NCBI GenBank assembly: GCA_029251865.1
Contig: JAQXCN010000054.1
Span: 1 to 64,000, forward strand
DNA: 64,000 bases
Reading direction: 5' to 3'
Origin: Crocinitomicaceae bacterium
Lineage (GTDB): Bacteria; Bacteroidota; Bacteroidia; Flavobacteriales_D; Crocinitomicaceae
Of this stretch, positions 25,554 through 33,055 are shown one piece after another (positions within the stretch are counted from its first letter, which is position 1; each line of letters begins with the position of its first letter). Below the pieces are notes generated by a model, which saw nothing but the letters and a program-made list of their open reading frames with translations, was not told the origin of the DNA and did no database searches. Made by a program: the position numbers and the translations under genes.

Positions 25554-26243
25554 TTATTCTGTTTCAATGGCCAAAAGTTCAACTTCAAACACCAATGGCA
25601 TATATGGCTTGATGGCGCTACCTGGCTGTGGATTTGCACCATATGCCAATTCCTGGGGGATAAAGAACTTAAATTTAGAACCAACCGGCATAAGTTGAAC
25701 ACCCTCAGTCCAGCCTTTAATTACTTGATTTAAACCAAAAGTAATAGGCTCGCCTCTATCGACAGAACTATCGAATACAACGTCATCAGGTGTCGTACCA
25801 TGGTAGTGAACTTTAACCTTAGATGTAGCATTTGGTTTCGGACCTGTGCCCTTTTCTAAGATAATGTATTGCAGACCAGACTCAGTTACCTGAACATCCT
25901 TATTACTTTTATTCTGTTCTAGCCATTTTTCTCCTGCTAACTTTGTGAGTTGATTTTCTTTCTCTGCTTGTTGCGCTTTCAACTGACTTTTTTCTTGAAA
26001 ATAGGCACTTAAAATCGTGTTTCCTGGATCGGCACACAAAGGGTCAGTGTTGTTTAAACCATCACGCAAACCTTCAATTACAAGGGCTTTATTCGCTTCG
26101 CTCAAATCACGCATTACATTTGTGGCGATTGTTTGACCAATTAAGTAAGACACACTATCAACTTGATTATTTAATTTCGATTGACCGAATAAATTAGGTG
26201 CTAATACTAATGCGAGAAGCACAGAGGAGATTTTTGTTTTCAT
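25554..26243 (-). CDS. FKBP-type peptidyl-prolyl isomerase, FkpA/Mip-like
   Basis: 229 residues from ATG 26243; ten upstream in-frame codons lack signal character and overlap nadK. Signal peptide 1-20 (APNLFGQ) is followed by an N-terminal helical dimerisation domain (about 25-110) and an FKBP domain (about 140-228) with VKVHYHGTTPDDVVFDSS, GWTEGVQLMP and FIPQELAYG. This is the layout of the periplasmic folding factors FkpA and Mip. The FKBP domain is very close to that of the FKBP-DUF1573 lipoprotein at 11304-12140. It stands between nadK, five bases upstream, and the cyclophilin-FKBP fusion, so the folding factors are probably made together. Confidence 0.9.
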   Translation of the reverse strand: MKTKISSVLLALVLAPNLFGQSKLNNQVDSVSYLIGQTIATNVMRDLSEANKALVIEGLRDGLNNTDPLCADPGNTILSAYFQEKSQLKAQQAEKENQLTKLAGEKWLEQNKSNKDVQVTESGLQYIILEKGTGPKPNATSKVKVHYHGTTPDDVVFDSSVDRGEPITFGLNQVIKGWTEGVQLMPVGSKFKFFIPQELAYGANPQPGSAIKPYMPLVFEVELLAIETE

Positions 26244-26248
26244 TTTAT

Positions 26249-27127
26249 TTAGTTTCTTTTGTCGATGCCCCAAAGCATCTTGTTTCTAATTGTATCTAAA
26301 AAGTTATTGTTCTCAAATTTAATGACATTGATCATGAAGGCCGCCTTTTTGATAACAATTTCTTGTCCCTGCTTAATACTGTAGGATTTCCCATCGATAC
26401 TCATTAAGTAGGAACGTCCGCGTCCTTCAACATTTAAATTTATTGGCATATGATCAGGGATAACCATAGGTCTGACATTTAAATTATGTGGTGCAATAGG
26501 AGTAACAATATGTACCTGACAGCCAGGTGTTACAATTGGACCCCCACAGCTCAAATTATATGCGGTTGAACCTGTTGGCGTTGAAACAATTAATCCATCT
26601 GACCAATAAGAATTAAGGAAATTACCATCTAAGGAAACTTTAACTGTAATCATCGAAGACGAATCCTTCTTATGCAACGCTAGCTCATTCATAGCAAAGA
26701 AATCTTGCCCCCCACTACCATCTTTAACTTGAACACTCAATAGTGAACGTTTCTGAAAGATATATTTCTTTTCCTTTACTAAATTCAAGGCTTCTTGAAT
26801 TTGGTCTTTCGCAACGTTTGCTAAGAAGCCAAGACGCCCAGTATTAATACCCAAAACAGGGACCTCAGAATCACGTACATAATCTACAGACTTTAAAAAT
26901 GTCCCATCACCTCCTACACTAATCATTAAATCAACATCCTGCTTTAAGTCCGCGTAGGATGAAAAAGTCGTACAAGGATAATCAACACCACCTTTTTGTT
27001 CAAGCGATTTGTGCAAATCCTCCTCTAATAATATCCCCCAACCATAAGCAGAAATCGTTTTTAAAATTTCACTGAAGGCTGGCAAGGTAAGCTTTGTTAT
27101 TTTACGACCGTATATTGCAACTCGCAT
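26249..27127 (-). CDS. nadK: NAD kinase
   Basis: 292 residues, family-typical. The signature GGDGTF is at 72-77, and the second conserved block TPTGSTAYNLSCGGPIV is near residues 180-196, together forming the NAD and ATP sites. The enzyme phosphorylates NAD to NADP in the cytoplasm. The gene begins two bases after the stop codon of the CBS protein gene. In many flavobacteria pdxJ, a CBS gene and nadK stand together, as here, but are followed by undecaprenyl synthase and bamA; here two immunophilin genes follow instead. Confidence 0.93.
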   Translation of the reverse strand: MRVAIYGRKITKLTLPAFSEILKTISAYGWGILLEEDLHKSLEQKGGVDYPCTTFSSYADLKQDVDLMISVGGDGTFLKSVDYVRDSEVPVLGINTGRLGFLANVAKDQIQEALNLVKEKKYIFQKRSLLSVQVKDGSGGQDFFAMNELALHKKDSSSMITVKVSLDGNFLNSYWSDGLIVSTPTGSTAYNLSCGGPIVTPGCQVHIVTPIAPHNLNVRPMVIPDHMPINLNVEGRGRSYLMSIDGKSYSIKQGQEIVIKKAAFMINVIKFENNNFLDTIRNKMLWGIDKRN

Positions 27128-27129
27128 AA

Positions 27130-27792
27130 TCAGTATTTCAAATAATTCATTAATGCATCATAGCGCCATTTCAAATCATCAGAACCCATTCCATTTTGAT
27201 ACTCGGCTTTAACTGTGTAATCATAACGTTCAAAAGTTCGAACTATATGTGTCAGGTCTTCTTGGTTGAGCTTTAAGGTCACATCAATATTAGTTGATGA
27301 CGGATCAGATAAAATGGTGGAACTTAAGATTTTTGCATTATTGCTTTCTACGATTTGGGCAATTTGTGACATCGAATAATCAGATTGATTAATTTCCAGA
27401 ACCAGTATGCCTCCTTTCTCTTTGATGCTTGCCGTATTTGCTATAGTGGTCATAAGCTCAAAAATATTCGTGCATCCAACATACTTTTCATCCTTATCAA
27501 GGATTGGCATCACACTAATCTTAAATTCTGATATTTTTGCTAAAACCTCAAAAAGGTGCGCATCAGTCTTGACATAAGGTCTTGGTAAATGCTGAAAAAG
27601 CGAATCCAAATTTTTGCTAAAGTCTAACTTATCTAAAATATCAGCCTCAGAAACAAGACCAACATAGTTACCGTTTTTTAGCACAGGAAGATGAGATACC
27701 TTGAACTCATCCATCCACGTCATTGCCTTTTCTCCCGTATCAGAATGAACTAAGGGAGGGATATCGTACGTAATTAAATCTATTGCATTCAT
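27130..27792 (-). CDS. CBS-domain protein
   Basis: 220 residues from ATG 27792; a TTG four codons upstream is also open. Two CBS motifs form one Bateman module (about 1-130: HLPVLKNGNYVGLVSEADIL and ISVMPILDKDEKYVGCTNIFELM). An ACT-like or similar C-terminal regulatory domain appears to follow (about 135-210, GGILVLEINQSDYSMSQIAQIVE). Bateman modules bind adenine nucleotides, so a sensor role is likely. Its position directly upstream of nadK suggests, but does not prove, a link to nucleotide status. It is divergent from pdxJ. Confidence 0.82.
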   Translation of the reverse strand: MNAIDLITYDIPPLVHSDTGEKAMTWMDEFKVSHLPVLKNGNYVGLVSEADILDKLDFSKNLDSLFQHLPRPYVKTDAHLFEVLAKISEFKISVMPILDKDEKYVGCTNIFELMTTIANTASIKEKGGILVLEINQSDYSMSQIAQIVESNNAKILSSTILSDPSSTNIDVTLKLNQEDLTHIVRTFERYDYTVKAEYQNGMGSDDLKWRYDALMNYLKY

Positions 27793-27826
27793 GACCGAGT
27801 CCAAAGTAGTAAATTCATTTAAGAGT

Positions 27827-27840
27827 TTGTAAATTTACAA
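27827..27840. promoter_or_regulatory. 14-base palindrome between CBS gene and pdxJ
   Basis: TTGTAAATTTACAA is a perfect palindrome centred in the 64-base divergent intergene. It may be an operator or simply AT-rich symmetry; it includes a near -7 box, TAAATTTA. Confidence 0.3.
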
Positions 27841-27856
27841 CACCAAAATTAGTGCC

Positions 27857-28570
27857 ATGGTTAATTTAAGTGTAAATATTAATAAAATTGCTACCCTTCG
27901 AAACGCAAGAGGTGGTGCGCTTCCTAATCTTGTTCAATTTGCTAAAGACTGCGAAGGCTTCGGTGCTCAGGGTATTACAATTCATCCAAGACCTGACGAA
28001 AGACATATTACAACAAAAGATGTATATGACTTGGCACCTGTGGTTACAACAGAATATAATATTGAAGGGTATCCTGATAAAAGGTACATGAGACTAATAA
28101 AAGAGCTCAGGCCCGCTCAAGCCACATTGGTACCCGACCCTCCTGGAGTTCTTACCTCTGACAATGGATGGGATATTGAAAAGCACAAGGTGTTTTTATC
28201 TGACGTTATTTCTGAATTGAAAGACTTAGGAGTAAGGTCCTCAATTTTTGTCAATCCTGACTTGAAAAGTATTTCGCTAGCAAAGGAAGTGCGCACAGAT
28301 GCAATCGAATTGTATACCGGACCTTTTGCCGATGAATTTAATACGAATAAAGCTTTAGCTGTCAAGCCCTATATTGACGCGGCAGATTTAGCAAACAAAC
28401 TTGGCTTAAGAATCAATGCAGGTCACGATTTAAACCTTAAAAACCTGGGTTTTTTTAAAACAAGTGTCAAATACTTATCTGAAGTGTCAATTGGTCATGC
28501 CATCGTGACAGACGCCCTATATTTAGGTATAGAAAAAACTATCTCCGCTTATAAGAATTGTCTGATTTAA
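27857..28570 (+). CDS. pdxJ: Pyridoxine 5'-phosphate synthase
   Basis: 237 residues, the usual length. Characteristic segments are the N-terminal VNINKIATLRNARGG, the active-site ITIHPRPDERHI (His and Asp/Glu near 48-54), EGYPDKRYM and INAGHDLNLKNL. The enzyme condenses 1-deoxyxylulose 5-phosphate with 3-amino-2-oxopropyl phosphate to make pyridoxine 5'-phosphate, the last ring-forming step of the DXP-dependent vitamin B6 pathway. It is divergent from the CBS-nadK genes, and its TAA interlocks with the mscS stop through TTAA (28567-28570). Confidence 0.95.
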   Translation: MVNLSVNINKIATLRNARGGALPNLVQFAKDCEGFGAQGITIHPRPDERHITTKDVYDLAPVVTTEYNIEGYPDKRYMRLIKELRPAQATLVPDPPGVLTSDNGWDIEKHKVFLSDVISELKDLGVRSSIFVNPDLKSISLAKEVRTDAIELYTGPFADEFNTNKALAVKPYIDAADLANKLGLRINAGHDLNLKNLGFFKTSVKYLSEVSIGHAIVTDALYLGIEKTISAYKNCLI

Positions 28571-29667
28571 TCTTGAGAAGGCATATGCAGGGTTCTCTGC
28601 GGGTAAGGAATTCTAATATTGTGTTTTCTAAACAAGCGATCTATCTCAAATCTTATTTCAGATTTATACGTTTGAACATCCCAATGCTGGTCTGCCCAGA
28701 ATATCAACTCCAATTGCAAGCCATTATCTCCAAAATCCGACAGTCTGACAATAATCTGATGCGTCTTTTTCACTTTAGGGTGAGCATTTGCTGCTTCTTT
28801 TAAAAGATCCTTAACAAGTTCTGTATTTGACCCATACGCTACAGTAACATTTATAATGAACCGCGTAAGCTTTGAACCATGACTCCAATTCTCTACTTTG
28901 TCACGTGTCAAGATTGTATTCGGTATAACCAAGACATTACCTTCCCAAGTTTGAATCTGTGTGGTACGAATATTAATTTTCTTAATTCTTACAACGAGCG
29001 GCTCCTCTTGAGATGTTGGAGAAATTTTGATGACATCCCCTACCCTTATATTGCCTTCAAGTAACAATATAAAACCTGCGATTAAGTCTCTAAAAGCGTC
29101 TTGCAAACCAAGTCCAATACCAACAAGCACAGCGGTCGAACCAATAAATAAATTGGTTAGGGGTACATTTAGCGCTCGAAAACAAAATAGGAAGGCGAAA
29201 ACATAAATAACATATTTCGCAAGTTGTGTATAAATATATTCGTTGCCCTCATCATAGCTCGGGTTTTGGCGAAGACGCTTTAAAATGTAGAGCCGCGAGA
29301 AGAATACAGATACACGCGCCGAAAAGAGTACCGTTAAAATTACAATCACATGATAAAATGCAAACTTAAACTTGGCTATTTTTAGTATTGGGTAATTGAG
29401 TAAATCATCAAAACTCACATTGGGATTATTAACGCGTAAACTTAAAATACATAAATAAAAGGCCAGGAAATATACACTTTGACTTATCAACTTGAGTCGT
29501 GCAAGCTTTTTACCTTTGATGTTTAGCTCTGTTTTTACAACATACTTATCAATAAGCCTTAGGGCTAATTTCTTTCCTTTAAAAGCTAAATAAAACAATA
29601 AAGACAGAACAATAATGTTCCAGGCATTAATGTCAAAAGGTCCGATATTAAATAGTACTGTACTCAT
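28567..29667 (-). CDS. MscS family mechanosensitive channel
   Basis: 366 residues. Four hydrophobic segments (about 10-30, 62-80, 98-118, 145-165) are followed by the pore helix and MscS beta domain (about 165-260: FIGSTAVLVGIGLGLQDAFR, LLEGNIRVGDVIKI, GNVLVIPNTIL) and the alpha/beta C-terminal domain to the end. It should gate in response to membrane tension during osmotic downshock. It is the last gene of a reverse-strand run behind dnaG, two bases away, and its stop interlocks with the pdxJ stop. Confidence 0.9.
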   Translation of the reverse strand: MSTVLFNIGPFDINAWNIIVLSLLFYLAFKGKKLALRLIDKYVVKTELNIKGKKLARLKLISQSVYFLAFYLCILSLRVNNPNVSFDDLLNYPILKIAKFKFAFYHVIVILTVLFSARVSVFFSRLYILKRLRQNPSYDEGNEYIYTQLAKYVIYVFAFLFCFRALNVPLTNLFIGSTAVLVGIGLGLQDAFRDLIAGFILLLEGNIRVGDVIKISPTSQEEPLVVRIKKINIRTTQIQTWEGNVLVIPNTILTRDKVENWSHGSKLTRFIINVTVAYGSNTELVKDLLKEAANAHPKVKKTHQIIVRLSDFGDNGLQLELIFWADQHWDVQTYKSEIRFEIDRLFRKHNIRIPYPQRTLHMPSQD

Positions 29668-29669
29668 TG

Positions 29670-31631
29670 TTACTTTATTATTATTCTACCCAGCTTTTCT
29701 GACAACTCTTTTTTGATTTTTTCATACGTCATTTGCTCTGCCAAAAGATCTAACATTTGCTCGTTGTTCGACGTGCCGTTTTTAATAAGGTTTTTAATAC
29801 TTGTAATTGTCTCATCAATTTTATGGTACTTAAAATTGTATATTGAATTCATAACCGATTTATAAATATCGTCAATCTCAGAGGTCGTTCGGATGTTATA
29901 TTTATTCACCCAATTTACACTTAGTTCGATTTCACTGCTCTCGAGATGCGCTACGAAAGATACAATTTTTTGATTTTCTAAATTCTTGAAGTACGATGTA
30001 GATAACAAAACTTGGTTTGCCAAATTCATTTTGAACTCATCAAAAATACTCTGACACATGGGATGCTGAAACTCCAATTCATCATGGGTAAGTTCATCAT
30101 TAATTAACTCTATGACACTCGTTTTTAATACATCACCACTCTCATCAATAATTGAAATCTCACGCGTACCGAAAAGAAGCATCAATCTAATTAAATCAAG
30201 CTCATAGTCAAACGATTCCTCTTTCTTTTTTGCTACTGGTTGTTGTTCGGGAACAAATTGAGGCTCAGGATAAGCTTGTTGTTGAAAAGATCGATTATTT
30301 CCCTGCTGGTCTTTTGCAAGCTTTGAACGAAGGATTTTTAGCAATTCATTTGAAATTATCCTTTCATTAATCTCAAATTTCTTAGCGATTTCTTGTACAT
30401 ATACACTTCTCGTAATTTGATCGGGTATCAATGCGACAGATTGGACTACTTCACGAATCAACTTGGACCTTTGTATTGGGTCATCATCAACACCATCGGT
30501 TAGTACAGAAGCTTTAAATGAAATAAAATCCTGCTTGTTTTCAGCAATCATTTCCTTGAGCTCATCTAAAGAATGATTTTTCGCGAAGGAGTCAGGGTCT
30601 TCTCCATCAGGAAAAAGAACAACTTGCACGTTCAATCCCTCTTCAAGAATCAAATCAATCCCGCGAAAGGATGCCTTTATACCCGCTGCATCACCATCAT
30701 AAAGTATGGTAAGATTCTTTGTATAACGCTTTACAAGACGAACCTGCTCTTTGGTTAACGAGGTCCCAGAGGATGCTACAACGTTTTCAATTCCAGACTG
30801 AAACATTGAAATCACATCGGTATATCCCTCACAAAGGAAACATTCATCGTTCTTGATAATGGATCCTTTTGAAAAATATAAACCGTAAAGTATTTCACTC
30901 TTATTGTAGATTGGACTTTCCGGAGAATTATAGTATTTGGCTACTTTTTTATCACTCTTTAGAGTCCTTCCTCCGAAACCAAGTACACGACCAGAAATAC
31001 TGTGAATTGGAAAAAGAACACGTCCACGATAAAAATCAAAAGTATAATCGTCTTTTTGTTTGGTTAGACCAACTTTTGTAAGGTACTGGATCTTATAACC
31101 TTTTTCTATTGCCGCTTTCGTAAAGGAATCACTCTTATCGAGACAATAACCAAGCTGAAATTTATCAATCGTTTCTTGAGTAAAACCTCTTTCTAAGAAA
31201 TATGACAGACCAATAGCTTTACCTTCCTTGTCTTTCTTAATGTTATTTTGAAAGTAGTCATTCGCAAAATCATTAATAACATAGAGGCTTTCTTTTTCAG
31301 AAATTTGCTCAAGTTCCTCTTTAGTTTGCTCGCGAGGTGCAGGAATATTAATCCCATACTTATCAGCCAACCACCTTAATGCTTCGGGGTAAGTAAAATG
31401 TTCCTTTTCCATCAAAAAGGTAACAACCGTGCCACCCGTGCCTGTTGAAAAACACTTAAAAATTTGTTTGGCCGGAGAAACTACAAATGAGGGCGTCTTT
31501 TCATCTGTAAAAGGACTTAGACCTTTCAGATTTGAACCTGCCCTTTTAAGTTGCACAAAATCACCAATCACCTCTTCTACAAGAGCTGTTTGCATTATTT
31601 CATCAACAATATGTGCAGGGATTTTACTCAC
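29670..31631 (-). CDS. dnaG: DNA primase DnaG (GTG start, zinc ligands lost)
   Basis: 653 residues. The start is GTG at 31631, which overlaps the upstream lipoprotein stop as GTGA; the N-terminal residues match the family, so no later start fits. The zinc-domain fold is recognisable (GLSPFTDEKTPSF), but of the four ligands expected from E. coli only Cys60 remains: the others are Ser39, Thr42 and Thr63. The catalytic TOPRIM domain is intact, with FLCEGYTDVISMF and LYDGDAAGIKA (about 258-330). The C-terminal helicase-interaction region is longer and more divergent (about 430-653). Loss of zinc ligands is, from memory, common in Flavobacteriia primases. Confidence 0.93.
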   Translation of the reverse strand: MSKIPAHIVDEIMQTALVEEVIGDFVQLKRAGSNLKGLSPFTDEKTPSFVVSPAKQIFKCFSTGTGGTVVTFLMEKEHFTYPEALRWLADKYGINIPAPREQTKEELEQISEKESLYVINDFANDYFQNNIKKDKEGKAIGLSYFLERGFTQETIDKFQLGYCLDKSDSFTKAAIEKGYKIQYLTKVGLTKQKDDYTFDFYRGRVLFPIHSISGRVLGFGGRTLKSDKKVAKYYNSPESPIYNKSEILYGLYFSKGSIIKNDECFLCEGYTDVISMFQSGIENVVASSGTSLTKEQVRLVKRYTKNLTILYDGDAAGIKASFRGIDLILEEGLNVQVVLFPDGEDPDSFAKNHSLDELKEMIAENKQDFISFKASVLTDGVDDDPIQRSKLIREVVQSVALIPDQITRSVYVQEIAKKFEINERIISNELLKILRSKLAKDQQGNNRSFQQQAYPEPQFVPEQQPVAKKKEESFDYELDLIRLMLLFGTREISIIDESGDVLKTSVIELINDELTHDELEFQHPMCQSIFDEFKMNLANQVLLSTSYFKNLENQKIVSFVAHLESSEIELSVNWVNKYNIRTTSEIDDIYKSVMNSIYNFKYHKIDETITSIKNLIKNGTSNNEQMLDLLAEQMTYEKIKKELSEKLGRIIIK

Positions 31632-32035
31632 TCTTTTGAATAATTAATTTCAGAAACCACATCGCCCTTGGAATCATAGGTTGTCCAAATGCCCACTTTT
31701 TTATCACGGAACCATTCACCTCGATAAAAAATCAAACCATTTTCATGTTTAACAATTGAAAAACCTTCCCTAGATCCATGCGTGTAGGTCGTCATTGACT
31801 TTTCCATACCAGAGGTTAAATAGAATGACCATTTGCCATGCCGCTTCCCTTCATGGTCTAAATTACCCAAATATTTTATTTGTTGTTTTCCCGGGTACCA
31901 TTCTTTGTATATACCACCTGAAGAATCCACAAGTATTTCATCAGAGTCTTCAACGTTTACGGTAGCCTCTAAGGATGCTTCATTTGACCCGCATCCGAAA
32001 AGAAAAATAAAGCATAGAATATTAAAGAACCTCAT
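31628..32035 (-). CDS. Small MORN-like repeat lipoprotein
   Basis: 135 residues. The lipobox LFGC gives lipidation at Cys15. Three or four MORN-like hairpins follow (YKEWYPGKQQIKYLGNL, GKRHGKWSFYLTSG, GLIFYRGEWFRDKKVGIW), related to the YwqK-type repeats of the gene at 21157. It sits between a polyprenyl synthase gene, one base upstream, and dnaG, which it overlaps by four bases, so it is clearly part of the operon. There is no toxin partner, so the usual antitoxin label for such proteins is not supported. The function is unknown. Confidence 0.78.
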   Translation of the reverse strand: MRFFNILCFIFLFGCGSNEASLEATVNVEDSDEILVDSSGGIYKEWYPGKQQIKYLGNLDHEGKRHGKWSFYLTSGMEKSMTTYTHGSREGFSIVKHENGLIFYRGEWFRDKKVGIWTTYDSKGDVVSEINYSKE

Positions 32036-32036
32036 A

Positions 32037-33008
32037 CTATTTATCTCTATTCATTGTGAAATCAACAAGAGCAACTAAAGATGTCTTTGCTTGACTGTCA
32101 GGGAAGCCGTCAAGAATCGATTTAGCAGCGTCGGCGTATTCATGCATGATTTTATATGCATAATCAATCCCACCGTACTCCAAAACTAGAGATGTGGCGC
32201 GTTTTATTTTTGCACTATTTTCGTTGTGATTCTTGACAATATTTTTAAGCTCTGCTTTAATATTTGGAGGACAATTTTCAAGGGTATAAATTAACGGAAG
32301 CGTCATTTTTTGCTCTCGAATATCAATCCCTGTGGGTTTACCAATATTTCCAGGTGTACCATAATCGAATATATCATCCTTAATTTGGAATGCCAAACCA
32401 ACTTTTTCTCCAAAAACCCTCATCTTTTCTCTATACTCTTCTGCACCGACACTTATCGCTCCTGCCTCACAACAAGTTGAAATCAAAGAAGCTGTTTTTT
32501 TCTTAATCACCTGAAAGTAGATGTCTTCAGTGATATCTAAGGAACGTGCTTTTTCGATTTGCAAAAGTTCACCCTCACTCATTTCTTTTACTGAACGCGC
32601 TACAACCTCAAGAAGAGCAATATTCTCTTTCTCTATGGAAAGAAGAAGAATCTTTGATAGCATAAAATCACCAACGAGAACGGCAATTTTATTTTTCCAT
32701 AGGGCATTTACAGAAAAGAATCCCCTGCGCTCATTTGCATCATCTACGACATCGTCATGAACGAGGGTTGCAGTATGTAATAACTCGACAAGAGATGCAG
32801 CATGAAAAGTCGTATCATTTGTGTCAGCAAACAGCTTTGAAGATAAAAAAACAAATAGCGGACGCATCTGCTTTCCTTTTCTTTTTACTATGTATTGCGT
32901 TACTTTGTCTAGAAGTGGAACATTAGATTCAAGCGCCGCTTTGAAATAAGTTTCGAAAGAGCTCATCTCCGTTTTCACCGGTGCTATTATATGTTCTATA
33001 TTCGACAT
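32037..33008 (-). CDS. Long-chain polyprenyl diphosphate synthase
   Basis: 323 residues. The two aspartate-rich motifs of trans-prenyltransferases are HDDVVDD (Asp85, Asp86, Asp89) and KDDIFDY (Asp211, Asp212, Asp215), and the N-terminal RKGKQMRPLFV binds the diphosphate. Such enzymes (IspB-like) extend farnesyl diphosphate by isopentenyl units to make the menaquinone side chain; chain length cannot be fixed by eye. The gene lies 47 bases after carB and one base before the lipoprotein-dnaG-mscS genes. A TAnnTTTG box four bases before its ATG may give it its own promoter. Confidence 0.9.
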   Translation of the reverse strand: MSNIEHIIAPVKTEMSSFETYFKAALESNVPLLDKVTQYIVKRKGKQMRPLFVFLSSKLFADTNDTTFHAASLVELLHTATLVHDDVVDDANERRGFFSVNALWKNKIAVLVGDFMLSKILLLSIEKENIALLEVVARSVKEMSEGELLQIEKARSLDITEDIYFQVIKKKTASLISTCCEAGAISVGAEEYREKMRVFGEKVGLAFQIKDDIFDYGTPGNIGKPTGIDIREQKMTLPLIYTLENCPPNIKAELKNIVKNHNENSAKIKRATSLVLEYGGIDYAYKIMHEYADAAKSILDGFPDSQAKTSLVALVDFTMNRDK

Positions 33009-33012
33009 AGTA

Positions 33013-33020
33013 CAAATATA
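33013..33020 (-). promoter_or_regulatory. -7 box immediately before the polyprenyl synthase start
   Basis: On the minus strand this reads TATATTTG followed by TACT and then the ATG. The box matches TAnnTTTG exactly, and a transcript from it would be nearly leaderless. The nearest upstream TTG is only about ten bases away, so the -33 element is weak. Confidence 0.4.
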
Positions 33021-33055
33021 AAAAAAGGGACAACGAGATTAAGAATAAAATGTCA

